From NCBI GenBank assembly GCA_947455935.1, contig CANGPV010000010.1, forward strand, positions 1 through 38,164: DNA of 38,164 nucleotides, written 5' to 3'. The notes below the pieces were generated by a model. It had not been told where the DNA came from and did not search any database. It saw nothing but the letters and a program-made list of their open reading frames with translations. This DNA is from Comamonadaceae bacterium. Its GTDB lineage: Bacteria > Pseudomonadota > Gammaproteobacteria > Burkholderiales > Burkholderiaceae_C. This document shows positions 29,290 through 38,164 of this stretch, one piece after another. The translations under genes were made by a program, and so were the position numbers. The stretch's first letter is position 1. Each line of letters opens with the position of its first letter.

Positions 29290-29841
29290 ATGAGTAAAGC
29301 CTTTACCCGCGAGTCCGATCAGGACGACGACGAAGACAACTCCCCATCCCTACCTAGCGGCAGTAAAAATTACATCACGCCGCATGGCTATGCGCTTATG
29401 CGCACCGAACTGCTGGACCTGATTGACAACGAGCGTCCCAAAGTCGTTGAGATTGTGCATTGGGCTGCAAGCAATGGTGACAGGTCTGAAAACGGTGACT
29501 ATATTTACGGCAAAAAACGTTTGCGTGAAATTGACCGTCGAATACGTTTTCTCACCAAGCGTCTGGAGATTGCTGTAGTGTCAGACCCTGGTATTCACTT
29601 TGGCAATGACCAAGTTTTTTTTGGCGCTACTGTTAGTTATGAAGACCAACATGGTGTTGGAAACACCATCACCATCTTAGGGGTGGATGAGGCCGACAGC
29701 TTAAAAGGGCAAGTCAGTTGGGTGTCACCGATTGCGCAAGCCTTGCTAAAAGCGCGTGTGGGCGATGTAGTGAAGTTGCAAACGCCCAAGGGTAGCTTGG
29801 ACATTGAAGTCTTGTCGGTGATTTATCCCGCGAAACCTTGA
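29290..29841 (+). CDS. greB: Transcription elongation factor GreB
   Basis: GreA/GreB motifs: NYITPHGYALMRTEL, ENGDYIYGKKRLREIDRRIRFLTKRLE, ISPIA-like VSPIAQALLKARVGD. Confidence 0.93.
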   Translation: MSKAFTRESDQDDDEDNSPSLPSGSKNYITPHGYALMRTELLDLIDNERPKVVEIVHWAASNGDRSENGDYIYGKKRLREIDRRIRFLTKRLEIAVVSDPGIHFGNDQVFFGATVSYEDQHGVGNTITILGVDEADSLKGQVSWVSPIAQALLKARVGDVVKLQTPKGSLDIEVLSVIYPAKP

Positions 29842-32078
29842 GAGGCTCGCTGCGAAAACGCTCTGCTGGCTTTGCTGACCGAAGGTAAGCGTTGCAAACT
29901 GCCCAATACCGACTGCAAATGAGCGGCATCTTGCACGGCGATCAAGAAACGCAAATCGGTAGCTTCTTTGCCACTGACTTCATCCACCATGCTGACGAGT
30001 TTGATATCAGCCTCTGCCGAAGTGATGGCCGCTGCCACACTGGCCAACACACCTTTGCCGTTCAATACCGTGACCACAATGCTGACTTCAAAACTGCGAA
30101 CGGGTTCATCTGACCATTCCACCGAAATAAAACGCTCGCTATCTTTGGTTTTAAGGCGTTGAGCCACCTGACAGCTCTCCATGTGTATCACCAAACCTTC
30201 ACCGTGACCTAAATAGCCGAGGATGGCATCACCTGGCAAGGGATGGCAGCACTGCGCATATTGCACCGAGGCGTTGTCGCTGCCATCGACCACCACGCTG
30301 CCTTGCGACAAGGTTTCGTGGGCGGTGAAGCGTTCTCGACTCAGCAGCAGTGGGTCAGGACGCTCGCCCAAATCGGCCAATAACTTGACCAAGCGCTTGG
30401 CCACAATGGTGGCGACACGTTTACCTAAACCAATGTCGGTAAGCAACTCATTAAGGTTTTTACTGCCTGTGAAGCGCAGCAATTTGTCCCACAAGGTCTT
30501 GTGTGCTGTATCGGTGGCGGGGAGTTGCGCAAAACCTTCCGCTCGCAAAGATTGCAACAATAATTTTTCGCCCAAGTCTTGTGACTCCGACTGCGCACGG
30601 GTTTTCAAATAGTGGCGAATTTTGGAACGGGCACGACCGGTTTTGACAAAGCCTAACCATGCAGGGTTGGGTGTGGTGTCTGTTGAAGTAAGGATTTCCA
30701 CCACATCGCCGTTGCTGAGTTCGCTGCGTAAAGACACTGGCTGACCGTTGACATTGGCACCTAAGGTACGCTCGCCCACATTGGTATGTACCGCATACGC
30801 AAAATCCACCACGGTCGCTCCACGTGGCAAGGCCATGATGTGACTCTTTGGGGTGAACACGTACACCGCATCAGGGAACAAATCAACTTTCACGTGGTCC
30901 CAAAACTCTGCGGCATCGCGGGTTTCGTCTTGGATATCAAGCAATGATTGCAGCCACTGGGTGCCTGAGCGTTCAGCACGTTCATGGCTAGGGTCGCTGT
31001 CTTTGTACATCCAGTGGGCAGCCACGCCTGACTCAGCCACCACATGCATGGCTTCAGTACGCAGTTGAAACTCGACATTGATGCCTGCAGGCCCAACCAG
31101 CGTGGTGTGTAAAGACTGGTAGCCGTTGACCTTGGCAATGGCAATATGGTCTTTGAACTTACCTGGCACGGGTTTATACAGCTGATGCAAGATCCCTAAA
31201 CCGGTGTAGCAGTCAACCAAGTTGGGCACCAAGATACGCATGCCGTAAATATCGGTGACTTGCGCAAAGCTAAGGTGCTTTTGGTCCATCTTTTGATAGA
31301 TGGAGAACAGAGTTTTTTCTCGCCCAAAAATATGAATATCTAGCTTGGCGTTTTTGAATGCCCCTTCCACATCGCGTTGCAGTTTTTGCAGCAAATCACG
31401 GCGTCGGCTGCGGGCTTTGAGCACCGCTTTTTCCAATATCTGATATCGCCAAGGGCGAAGATAGCGAAAGGCCAAATCTTGAAGTTCGCGGTAGGTTTGG
31501 TTCAAACCCAAGCGATGTGCAATCGGCGCGTAAATCTCTAAGGTTTCGCTGCTGATGGCCTTCCAGCGTGTACGCGGCATGGCCTCCATGGTGCGCATAT
31601 TGTGGGTGCGGTCTGCGAGCTTGACCAAAATAACACGCACATCACGTGCCATGGCCAGCAGCATTTTGCGAAATGACTCGACTTGACCTTCTTCTTGGGT
31701 GTCAAAGCTGAGTTTGTCGAGTTTGGTAAGACCATCTACCAAGTCAGCCACATGGGGTCCAAATTTTTCCAGCAGATCGACCTTGGTGACGCCACAGTCT
31801 TCCATCACATCGTGCAAAAGCGCTGCCATCAAGGCTTGGCTGTCAAGCTTCCATTCGGTGCATTGCAAAGCCACGGCAATGGGGTGGGTGATATAGGGCT
31901 CGCCGCTTCTGCGGGTAACGCCAAGGTGAGCTTCGTCTGCGAACCGGTAAGCGCGTTTAACGTGCTCTACGCCATCTGCGCCAAGATAGTCCAGTTTGGC
32001 CTCAAGCAAGGCAAAACTGGCCGCCGCTGCATTGCTGGCAGGGGTAGGAGGAGGGAGGATTTTGTCGGCGGACAACAT
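29823..32078 (-). CDS. spoT: Bifunctional (p)ppGpp synthetase/hydrolase (RelA/SpoT)
   Basis: HD domain HPIAVALQCTEWKLDSQALMAALLHDVMED, synthetase region, TGS and ACT domains; 751 aa; downstream of rpoZ. Confidence 0.95.
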   Translation of the reverse strand: MLSADKILPPPTPASNAAAASFALLEAKLDYLGADGVEHVKRAYRFADEAHLGVTRRSGEPYITHPIAVALQCTEWKLDSQALMAALLHDVMEDCGVTKVDLLEKFGPHVADLVDGLTKLDKLSFDTQEEGQVESFRKMLLAMARDVRVILVKLADRTHNMRTMEAMPRTRWKAISSETLEIYAPIAHRLGLNQTYRELQDLAFRYLRPWRYQILEKAVLKARSRRRDLLQKLQRDVEGAFKNAKLDIHIFGREKTLFSIYQKMDQKHLSFAQVTDIYGMRILVPNLVDCYTGLGILHQLYKPVPGKFKDHIAIAKVNGYQSLHTTLVGPAGINVEFQLRTEAMHVVAESGVAAHWMYKDSDPSHERAERSGTQWLQSLLDIQDETRDAAEFWDHVKVDLFPDAVYVFTPKSHIMALPRGATVVDFAYAVHTNVGERTLGANVNGQPVSLRSELSNGDVVEILTSTDTTPNPAWLGFVKTGRARSKIRHYLKTRAQSESQDLGEKLLLQSLRAEGFAQLPATDTAHKTLWDKLLRFTGSKNLNELLTDIGLGKRVATIVAKRLVKLLADLGERPDPLLLSRERFTAHETLSQGSVVVDGSDNASVQYAQCCHPLPGDAILGYLGHGEGLVIHMESCQVAQRLKTKDSERFISVEWSDEPVRSFEVSIVVTVLNGKGVLASVAAAITSAEADIKLVSMVDEVSGKEATDLRFLIAVQDAAHLQSVLGSLQRLPSVSKASRAFSQRASQGFAG

Positions 32079-32122
32079 AGGCTTAACTGTAGCGTTTTGT
32101 CAGGCCCATGGCGCAGGGGTGA

Positions 32123-32150
32123 AAAAAAAGCACTGCGTTGGCAGTGCTTT
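32123..32150 (-). terminator. Intrinsic terminator between rpoZ and spoT
   Basis: Minus strand AAAGCACTGC-CAAC-GCAGTGCTTTTTTTT, 10-bp perfect stem. Confidence 0.85.
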
Positions 32151-32186
32151 GCTTGATTTAAGGTGCTTGCCTTAGGCAGCGATACC

Positions 32187-32390
32187 TTAACCGGGTACTT
32201 TTTTAAGCATTTCCAAGCCAATCTTGCCTGCAGCTATTTCGCGCAAAGCAGTGACGCCAGGCTTGTTTTTGCTCTCTATCTTGGGCGTGTGACCTTGGGC
32301 CAGCATGCGGGCACGGTAAGTGGCGGCCAAAACCAACTGGAAACGGTTAGGGATTTGTTCGAGACAGTCTTCAACAGTGATGCGTGCCAT
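32187..32390 (-). CDS. rpoZ: RNA polymerase omega subunit
   Basis: [30 protein letters not shown]. Confidence 0.95.
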   Translation of the reverse strand: MARITVEDCLEQIPNRFQLVLAATYRARMLAQGHTPKIESKNKPGVTALREIAAGKIGLEMLKKVPG

Positions 32391-32406
32391 GGTGGTGCTC
32401 CGGTGG

Positions 32407-33030
32407 TCAGGTGAGTTTCAAGGCTTGGAAAATATCGCTTCGAATTCTGCGTTGCGACGCGTATTTGAGGCGCTGCGCATGAACGATAGCTTTGAGATCA
32501 AATAAAGCTTTATCAAAAAGTTGATTAATTATAACGAAGTCGAACTCGTGGGCCTGGGCCATCTCTTGGGCGGCATTGGCCAAGCGGACTTCGATCACAT
32601 CGGGAGCGTCTTCACCACGGCGTTGTAAGCGGGCACGTAACTCTTCCCAACTGGGCGGTAGGATGAAAATCAGCACTGCATTGGCAAACAAACGTTTGAT
32701 TTGAATAGCGCCTTGAAAATCAATCTCCAAAATAACGTCCATGCCTTGCGCAATACGTTCTTCAATGGTCGCTTTGCTGGTGCCATAGCGGTTGCCATGT
32801 ACGTGGGCCCACTCCAAAAAAGCTTGGGAGGCGATCATGTCATCGAATTGTTTATCGTCAATGAAAAAATATTCGCGGCCATGGAACTCTTGGCCACGGG
32901 GTGCGCGGGTGGTGTGTGACACCGAGGGTTGCACACCTGCGTCAAGCTCCATCAAGGCTTTGACCAAACTGGATTTGCCTGCACCGCTGGGTGCTGCAAC
33001 CACATACAGATTGCCAGGGTATGTCGTCAT
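32407..33030 (-). CDS. gmk: Guanylate kinase
   Basis: [42 protein letters not shown]. Confidence 0.96.
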   Translation of the reverse strand: MTTYPGNLYVVAAPSGAGKSSLVKALMELDAGVQPSVSHTTRAPRGQEFHGREYFFIDDKQFDDMIASQAFLEWAHVHGNRYGTSKATIEERIAQGMDVILEIDFQGAIQIKRLFANAVLIFILPPSWEELRARLQRRGEDAPDVIEVRLANAAQEMAQAHEFDFVIINQLFDKALFDLKAIVHAQRLKYASQRRIRSDIFQALKLT

Positions 33031-33938
33031 CATTCGAGGTTTTGAACTTGTTCGCGCATTTGCTCGATCAGCACCTTCATGTCCAGCGAGATGCGCGTCA
33101 TCTCGATGGCGCTGGCTTTAGAACCAAGTGTATTGGCTTCGCGGTGCAGTTCTTGAATGAGAAAGTCCAGACGTTTGCCCACCCCTTCTTTATGGGTAGC
33201 GAGTTTGAGCAAGCGGCTGATTTCATCCAAATGGGTTTTGAGACGAGTGACCTCTTCAGCTACATCGGCGCGTACAGCAAAACTGGCCGCCTCCGCTAAG
33301 GCGCGTTCTTGAACAGTGTCGGGCAATGCGTGGGCGTCTGCCAGTGCCATGGCTTCACGCCAACGCTCAAGGAACCGCTGGCGCTGGGATTCCACGGTGA
33401 GAGGCACCAAAGGCAGGGCAAGGTCTGCCAAGGCGTGCAACTGTTGTGCGCGTTGCAATAAATCATCGGCTAAACGTTGACCTTCGCGTTGTCTGGCTTC
33501 ACCCAACTGATTCAGGACTTGCAGACCTAAAGCCACAACTTGTGCACTCCAGTCTTGGCTGGGCAGCAGGGGGCCGTGGCTGAGTCGAATCACTTCGGCC
33601 ACGGACAGCAGCGGGGCATCGTGCAAGGTATGTCGAACTTGTTGCTGTATCTCGACAAGGTTTTGCAGCAAAGCTTTGTCAGGGACGGGCATGGCATTGG
33701 CTTGATGGGTTTCTAGATGAGCGCGAAGTTCAACTTTGCCACGTTTGATGTGCTGACCCATCAATTCGCGCAAGGCGGGTTCATGCTGGCGCAATTCATC
33801 CGGCAAGCGAAAGCTGATGTCCAAAAAGCGGCTGTTGACACTGCGTATCTCCAAGCCCAAACGCGCACCTTGGGGTGCATTAGCAAGATCCAGCGAGGTT
33901 TGGGCGCTGGCGTAACCGGTCATGCTTTGCAGGGACAT
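33030..33938 (-). CDS. yicC: YicC family endoribonuclease-like protein
   Basis: [52 protein letters not shown]. Confidence 0.94.
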   Translation of the reverse strand: MSLQSMTGYASAQTSLDLANAPQGARLGLEIRSVNSRFLDISFRLPDELRQHEPALRELMGQHIKRGKVELRAHLETHQANAMPVPDKALLQNLVEIQQQVRHTLHDAPLLSVAEVIRLSHGPLLPSQDWSAQVVALGLQVLNQLGEARQREGQRLADDLLQRAQQLHALADLALPLVPLTVESQRQRFLERWREAMALADAHALPDTVQERALAEAASFAVRADVAEEVTRLKTHLDEISRLLKLATHKEGVGKRLDFLIQELHREANTLGSKASAIEMTRISLDMKVLIEQMREQVQNLE

Positions 33939-34033
33939 AGGAGGCTTTAAGTGAAAGAAGCATTATCTCTGCTGAGCCTGACAGGCTTGAAGGACAATAC
34001 CAGCCATCCCCACCCTACGTACTTCATACCACC

Positions 34034-34762
34034 ATGAGCTCTATACCCTCACGTCTTCACCGCGCCAACGACGCTTTACGCCCCATCACCATCACTCGCC
34101 ACTACACCATACATGCCGAGGGTTCGGTCTTGATTGCGTTTGGCAACACCAAGGTGTTGTGCACAGCGTCAGTTGAAGAAAAAGTACCGCCGCATAAACG
34201 TGGCAGCGGTGAAGGCTGGGTAACTGCTGAGTACGGTATGTTGCCCCGCGCTACCCATACCCGAAGTGATCGCGAGGCAGCAAAGGGCAAGCAAAGCGGA
34301 CGTACCCAAGAGATTCAGCGCTTGATTGGTCGTTCTATGCGAGCAGTATTCGACTTGAAAAAATTGGGTGAACGCACCATTCAGCTTGACTGCGATGTGT
34401 TGCAAGCCGATGGTGGAACCCGCACGGCAGCTATCACGGGTGCTTTTGTGGCAGCACAAGATGCGGTCAATGGTTTGATTGCCAAAGGTCTGATCGCTTC
34501 AAGTCCCATCCATCACCATGTCGCTGCCATTTCTGTGGGGCTGCTCCATGGTCAAGCCTTACTGGACTTGGAATACACCGAAGATTCTGTGTGCGACACC
34601 GATATGAATGTGGTCATGACCAGTGACGGCGGGTTTGTCGAAGTGCAAGGTACAGCTGAAGGTGTGGCCTTCACCCGTAGCGAAATGGACAGCTTGCTGT
34701 CTTTGGCTGACAAGGGCATTCGTGAATTGATCAATCTGCAACACAAGGCCCTGAGCGAATGA
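34034..34762 (+). CDS. rph: Ribonuclease PH
   Basis: [79 protein letters not shown]. Confidence 0.96.
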   Translation: MSSIPSRLHRANDALRPITITRHYTIHAEGSVLIAFGNTKVLCTASVEEKVPPHKRGSGEGWVTAEYGMLPRATHTRSDREAAKGKQSGRTQEIQRLIGRSMRAVFDLKKLGERTIQLDCDVLQADGGTRTAAITGAFVAAQDAVNGLIAKGLIASSPIHHHVAAISVGLLHGQALLDLEYTEDSVCDTDMNVVMTSDGGFVEVQGTAEGVAFTRSEMDSLLSLADKGIRELINLQHKALSE

Positions 34763-35376
34763 ATGTGGCAACCCCTACCTTGGTTTTGGCATCTAACAAC
34801 GCGGGCAAACTCGCCGAACTTCAAGCCCTGTTTGCGTCCTTGGGTGTGGCGTTGGTGGCGCAATCGACATTGAATATCCCAGAAGCCGACGAGCCATTCC
34901 ATACCTTCGTTGAAAACGCTTTGGCCAAGGCGCGCCATGCCAGTTTGCACAGCGGCTTGCCTGCTATCGCAGACGACGCGGGTTTGTGTGTGGATGCCTT
35001 TGGTGGCTTGCCTGGTGTGCAAACAGCTTTCTATTGCACTCAGTTTGGTTACCCCAAAAGCGACGACAACAACCGCAAGGCATTGCTAGAGCAAATGCTT
35101 GGCATCACTGAGCGACGTGCGGCCTTGGTCAGTACCTTGGTGGCGGTACGCAGTCCCCAAGACCCAGAACCCTTGATTGCCACAGGCCGTGCGGTAGGAG
35201 AAATTACCACTGAACCCATGGGAGACAAAGGGTTTGGCTTTGATCCCGTCATGTGGATTCCCTCAAAGGGTAAAACTTTTGCCCAGATGACGGAGGAAGA
35301 AAAAAATGCCTTAAGCCACCGAGGGCAAGCAGCAAGGGCTATGTTGGCGTTGATGCAAATGCGTTGGTTTGCATGA
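34759..35376 (+). CDS. rdgB: dITP/XTP pyrophosphatase
   Basis: [54 protein letters not shown] overlap with rph. Confidence 0.95.
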   Translation: MNVATPTLVLASNNAGKLAELQALFASLGVALVAQSTLNIPEADEPFHTFVENALAKARHASLHSGLPAIADDAGLCVDAFGGLPGVQTAFYCTQFGYPKSDDNNRKALLEQMLGITERRAALVSTLVAVRSPQDPEPLIATGRAVGEITTEPMGDKGFGFDPVMWIPSKGKTFAQMTEEEKNALSHRGQAARAMLALMQMRWFA

Positions 35377-36581
35377 CGTTAGATATTCAGCATTTGATGC
35401 GGCCGGGCACCTTGTCGCTGCCCTCGCTGCCGCCTTTGTCTGTGTATGTGCACCTGCCTTGGTGCTTAAAAAAATGCCCTTACTGCGATTTCAATTCGCA
35501 TGAAATGCGTCAAGCTGAACTGCCCGAGCAAGCTTATTTGGACGCGGTGTGTGCTGACATTGAGGCAAGTTTGCCCTTGGTGTGGGGTAGGCAGGTGCAC
35601 AGCGTTTTCATCGGCGGAGGCACACCCAGTTTGTTTTCAGCGCAGGGTATTGCTCGCTTGATCAGCGATGTGCGGGCACGTTTAAATTTAGTGCCAGACT
35701 GTGAAATCACTTTGGAAGCCAACCCCGGCACATTTGAGAAAGAACGTTTTCATGCTTTCAGACTTGCAGGTGTGAATCGCTTGTCTGTGGGGGTGCAAAG
35801 TTTTAACGATCAACATTTACAGGCTTTGGGGCGTGTACATAACGCTGACCAAGCAATAGCGGCGGTGGGGGAGGCCGCACAAGCGTTTGAGACCTTCAAC
35901 ATTGATTTGATGTACGCCTTGCCCAGTCAAACCATGGCGCAACTGGACGAAGACTTAAAAGTTGCGCTAGCGCTGAAGCCCCCTCACCTGTCCATTTACC
36001 ACCTGACGATAGAGCCCAACACGCTGTTTGCCAAATACCCACCATCAGACCTACCCGTTGAGGATTTGGCTTACGACATGTTGGACCGCATCACCGAGCA
36101 AACGCAAGCCATAGGTATGCAACGCTATGAAGTGTCAGCCTATGCCAAGGCGGGACACCGCTGTTGGCACAACACCAACTACTGGCAATTTGGCGACTAT
36201 TTGGGTGTAGGTGCAGGAGCGCACAGCAAGCTGAGCTTTGCCCACCGAGTGGTGCGCATGGTCAAGCACCGCGAGCCCAAGCTCTACATGGAAAAAACCA
36301 CGGGTGAAGGTGCAACAGCTTCGTTTGAAGAAGTTTCACGCGAACATCTGCCCTTTGAGTTCATGCTGAATGCCACTCGTTTAAAGGACGGTTTTGAACT
36401 GAAGTGGTTCACTGAGCGAACCGGACTCCCCCTTAGTTCAATTGCGTCAACTTTGGACAAGGCGCAGTCTTTGGGATTGATTGAGCGTGATTTGCAAAAG
36501 GTGTTCCCAACTGAGCGTGGCTTTGATATGTTGAGTGATTTGCAAGCTTTGTTTTTACCGCATGAATCATTGAACGCTTAG
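35373..36581 (+). CDS. hemW: HemW-type radical SAM protein
   Basis: VYVHLPWCLKKCPYCDFNSHE; FIGGGTPSLFS; VGVQSFNDQHLQALGRVH; ATGA overlap with rdgB. Confidence 0.94.
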   Translation: MTLDIQHLMRPGTLSLPSLPPLSVYVHLPWCLKKCPYCDFNSHEMRQAELPEQAYLDAVCADIEASLPLVWGRQVHSVFIGGGTPSLFSAQGIARLISDVRARLNLVPDCEITLEANPGTFEKERFHAFRLAGVNRLSVGVQSFNDQHLQALGRVHNADQAIAAVGEAAQAFETFNIDLMYALPSQTMAQLDEDLKVALALKPPHLSIYHLTIEPNTLFAKYPPSDLPVEDLAYDMLDRITEQTQAIGMQRYEVSAYAKAGHRCWHNTNYWQFGDYLGVGAGAHSKLSFAHRVVRMVKHREPKLYMEKTTGEGATASFEEVSREHLPFEFMLNATRLKDGFELKWFTERTGLPLSSIASTLDKAQSLGLIERDLQKVFPTERGFDMLSDLQALFLPHESLNA

Positions 36582-36636
36582 CCTTTCCAGCCTACAAAGC
36601 TGGTTAGAATCACTAGCGCTAAGACACACACGATTA

Positions 36637-36724
36637 GGAAGCGTGGCAGAGTGGTCGATTGCACCGGTCTTGAAAACCGGCAACGGGAAACCGTTCGTGA
36701 GTTCGAATCTCACCGCTTCCGCCA
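36637..36724 (+). tRNA. tRNA-Ser (anticodon TGA)
   Basis: GGAAGCGTGGCAGAGTGG...CCGGTCTTGAAAACCGG...long variable arm...GTTCGAATCTCACCGCTTCCGCCA, 88 nt. Confidence 0.95.
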
Positions 36725-36780
36725 ATATGCCAATTTATCCACACTGACAAAAGTCTTTGTGTGGCAGATATAAATAATGG

Positions 36781-37554
36781 TCAGTAGTTGCTGCCACCAT
36801 TGATTTGAATGCCCTGGCCTGTGATGTGGCTTGATAAATCAGAGGCGAGGTAAAGCATCAAATTCGCAACCTCGACCGGATCGGCATACCTTCCATCAGG
36901 AATGGACGCCGTGCGTTGCGCACGCAGTTGTTCGGCTGAACCTGTCGCTTGTGAAGCTTCAATGTCACGCAACATTTCTGTGTCAACAGGCCCAGGGCAC
37001 ACTGCATTGACGCGGATACCTTTGCGAGCCACTTCAATGGCTGCAGTTTTGGTCAGACCCATGACTGCATGTTTGCTGGCGGTGTAGGGGCCCAGTTTGC
37101 GGGTTGCCAAAAAAGATCCCAGCGAAGCCGTATTGACCACAGCACCTTTGCCTTGTTGAATCATGATGGGCAGAACGTATTTAAGTCCTAAAAATACGCC
37201 TCGGACATTGATGTTCATGACTTTTTCAAACACTTCCAAGGGGTAGTCCACCAAGGAATGGATTTCACCTTGCCATGCTGCATTGTTCATAAAGATATCA
37301 ATTCGCCCCCATGTTTGCATGGCGGTATTCACATAGTTTTGAACTTGTTCTGGATCGCTGACATCTGCTTGGACAAACATGGCCTCGCCACCGATATTTT
37401 CGATGAGTGATTGGGTTTGAAGTCCCGCTTCTTTTGCGATATCAACCAATAACACTTTTGCGCCAACTTGGCCCAATGCCAAAGCCACTGCGCGGCCAAT
37501 GCCACCCGCTGCGCCAGTGACCAAAGCTACCTGACCGGAGAAATCAATTTTCAT
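36781..37554 (-). CDS. Short-chain dehydrogenase/reductase (SDR)
   Basis: VALVTGAAGGIGRAVAL; NNAAW; YTASKHAVMGLTKTAA; GQGIQINGGSNY. Confidence 0.92.
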   Translation of the reverse strand: MKIDFSGQVALVTGAAGGIGRAVALALGQVGAKVLLVDIAKEAGLQTQSLIENIGGEAMFVQADVSDPEQVQNYVNTAMQTWGRIDIFMNNAAWQGEIHSLVDYPLEVFEKVMNINVRGVFLGLKYVLPIMIQQGKGAVVNTASLGSFLATRKLGPYTASKHAVMGLTKTAAIEVARKGIRVNAVCPGPVDTEMLRDIEASQATGSAEQLRAQRTASIPDGRYADPVEVANLMLYLASDLSSHITGQGIQINGGSNY

Positions 37555-37643
37555 TTTGTGCACCCAAAGGGAAAACCCCTAAATTCAGAATATATTTGCA
37601 GGTAGATAATCATACCAGTCAGTAACACTCTGTGGGAAATGCT

Positions 37644-38164
37644 TTGACAATTGATTTCAGCCATACAAATTGGCCTTCGCTGAGCGTTAGGCAAGAGTTG
37701 CTGCGTCAAAGGTACCCGGTGTGGAAGCCCATGACATTGGATGATTTGCTAGACAAAAACGCCCAAGAATTTCCGGGCAGACCATTTGTTATCACCCATA
37801 GCCAAAGTTGGACCTATGCAGACATGCATTCTTGGGCAAAACGATTGGCCGCAGGTTTAATCAACAGTGGTGTCAAAACTGGGGACCATGTGGCGATGTT
37901 GATGGCCAATTTCCCAGAATTTATCGCCATCAAGTTTGCTATAGCAATGGTAGGTGCCGTTGCAGTACCCATCAATTTTTTAAACAAGCGAGATGAACTG
38001 GGTTATGTGCTCAAGCAGTCTGACGCGGTCTTGCTAATCACCATGGACAGGTTCAGAGACTTGTCCTATCTTAAATTCTTGGACGAATTAGCACCTGATT
38101 GGGAAGAGCAGGGCGGAGGTAAGACGCTTCCCATGTTGAAAAAGGTGGTTGTTTTTCACACTGG
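37644..38164 (+). CDS. AMP-dependent acyl-CoA synthetase/ligase (3'-truncated by window edge)
   Basis: Open frame from TTG 37644 to window end: ...GRPFVITHSQSWTYADMHSWAKRLAAGLINSGVKTGDHVAMLMANFPEFIAIKFAIAMVGAVAVPINFLNKRDELGYVLKQSDAVLLI. Confidence 0.88.
   Translation, partial: MTIDFSHTNWPSLSVRQELLRQRYPVWKPMTLDDLLDKNAQEFPGRPFVITHSQSWTYADMHSWAKRLAAGLINSGVKTGDHVAMLMANFPEFIAIKFAIAMVGAVAVPINFLNKRDELGYVLKQSDAVLLITMDRFRDLSYLKFLDELAPDWEEQGGGKTLPMLKKVVVFHT

Noticed and set aside
34552-35022. 156-aa minus-strand ORF spanning rph/rdgB
   Set aside because: Antisense to two well-supported overlapping genes

Overview
The window reads as a conserved, mostly housekeeping chromosomal segment of a betaproteobacterium (Burkholderiales, probably Comamonadaceae-like by gene content and order; this is inference). 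From left to right it contains: a cytochrome-oxidase assembly cluster (SURF1 partial, an SCO-like membrane protein, heme A synthase, ctaB, SCO1); rpoH (minus) with a perfect CIRCE operator in its promoter; a DUF1778/GNAT toxin-antitoxin pair; a minus-strand set of a divergent enolase paralog, an APH-like kinase and a DUF962/Mpo1-like protein; ftsY; two M16 peptidases, rsmD, coaD and a YfhL-type ferredoxin; a minus-strand block (TPR protein, lolB, ispE, tRNA-Gln, prs, rplY, pth, small secreted protein); mutM-mutY; rapZ-recN-nadK; hrcA; an accessory-looking pair (tandem TerB-like membrane protein plus lipoprotein); tRNA-CAU, tRNA-Arg and greB; gmk-rpoZ-spoT and yicC; rph-rdgB-hemW; tRNA-Ser; an SDR; and a partial AMP-dependent acyl-CoA ligase. 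The most interesting items are: (i) the enolase paralog with two substituted catalytic positions, translationally coupled to an APH-family kinase; (ii) the tandem TerB/TM/C-terminal-domain protein with its lipoprotein partner and a 13-bp hairpin that overlaps its Shine-Dalgarno; (iii) the perfect CIRCE on rpoH, with hrcA in the same window; (iv) an unexplained 23-bp near-perfect palindrome between rplY and pth; (v) an SCO-like CX3C...H protein next to bona fide SCO1. No CRISPR array, IS element or prophage was seen. Family calls are from reading the translations; no database search was run.
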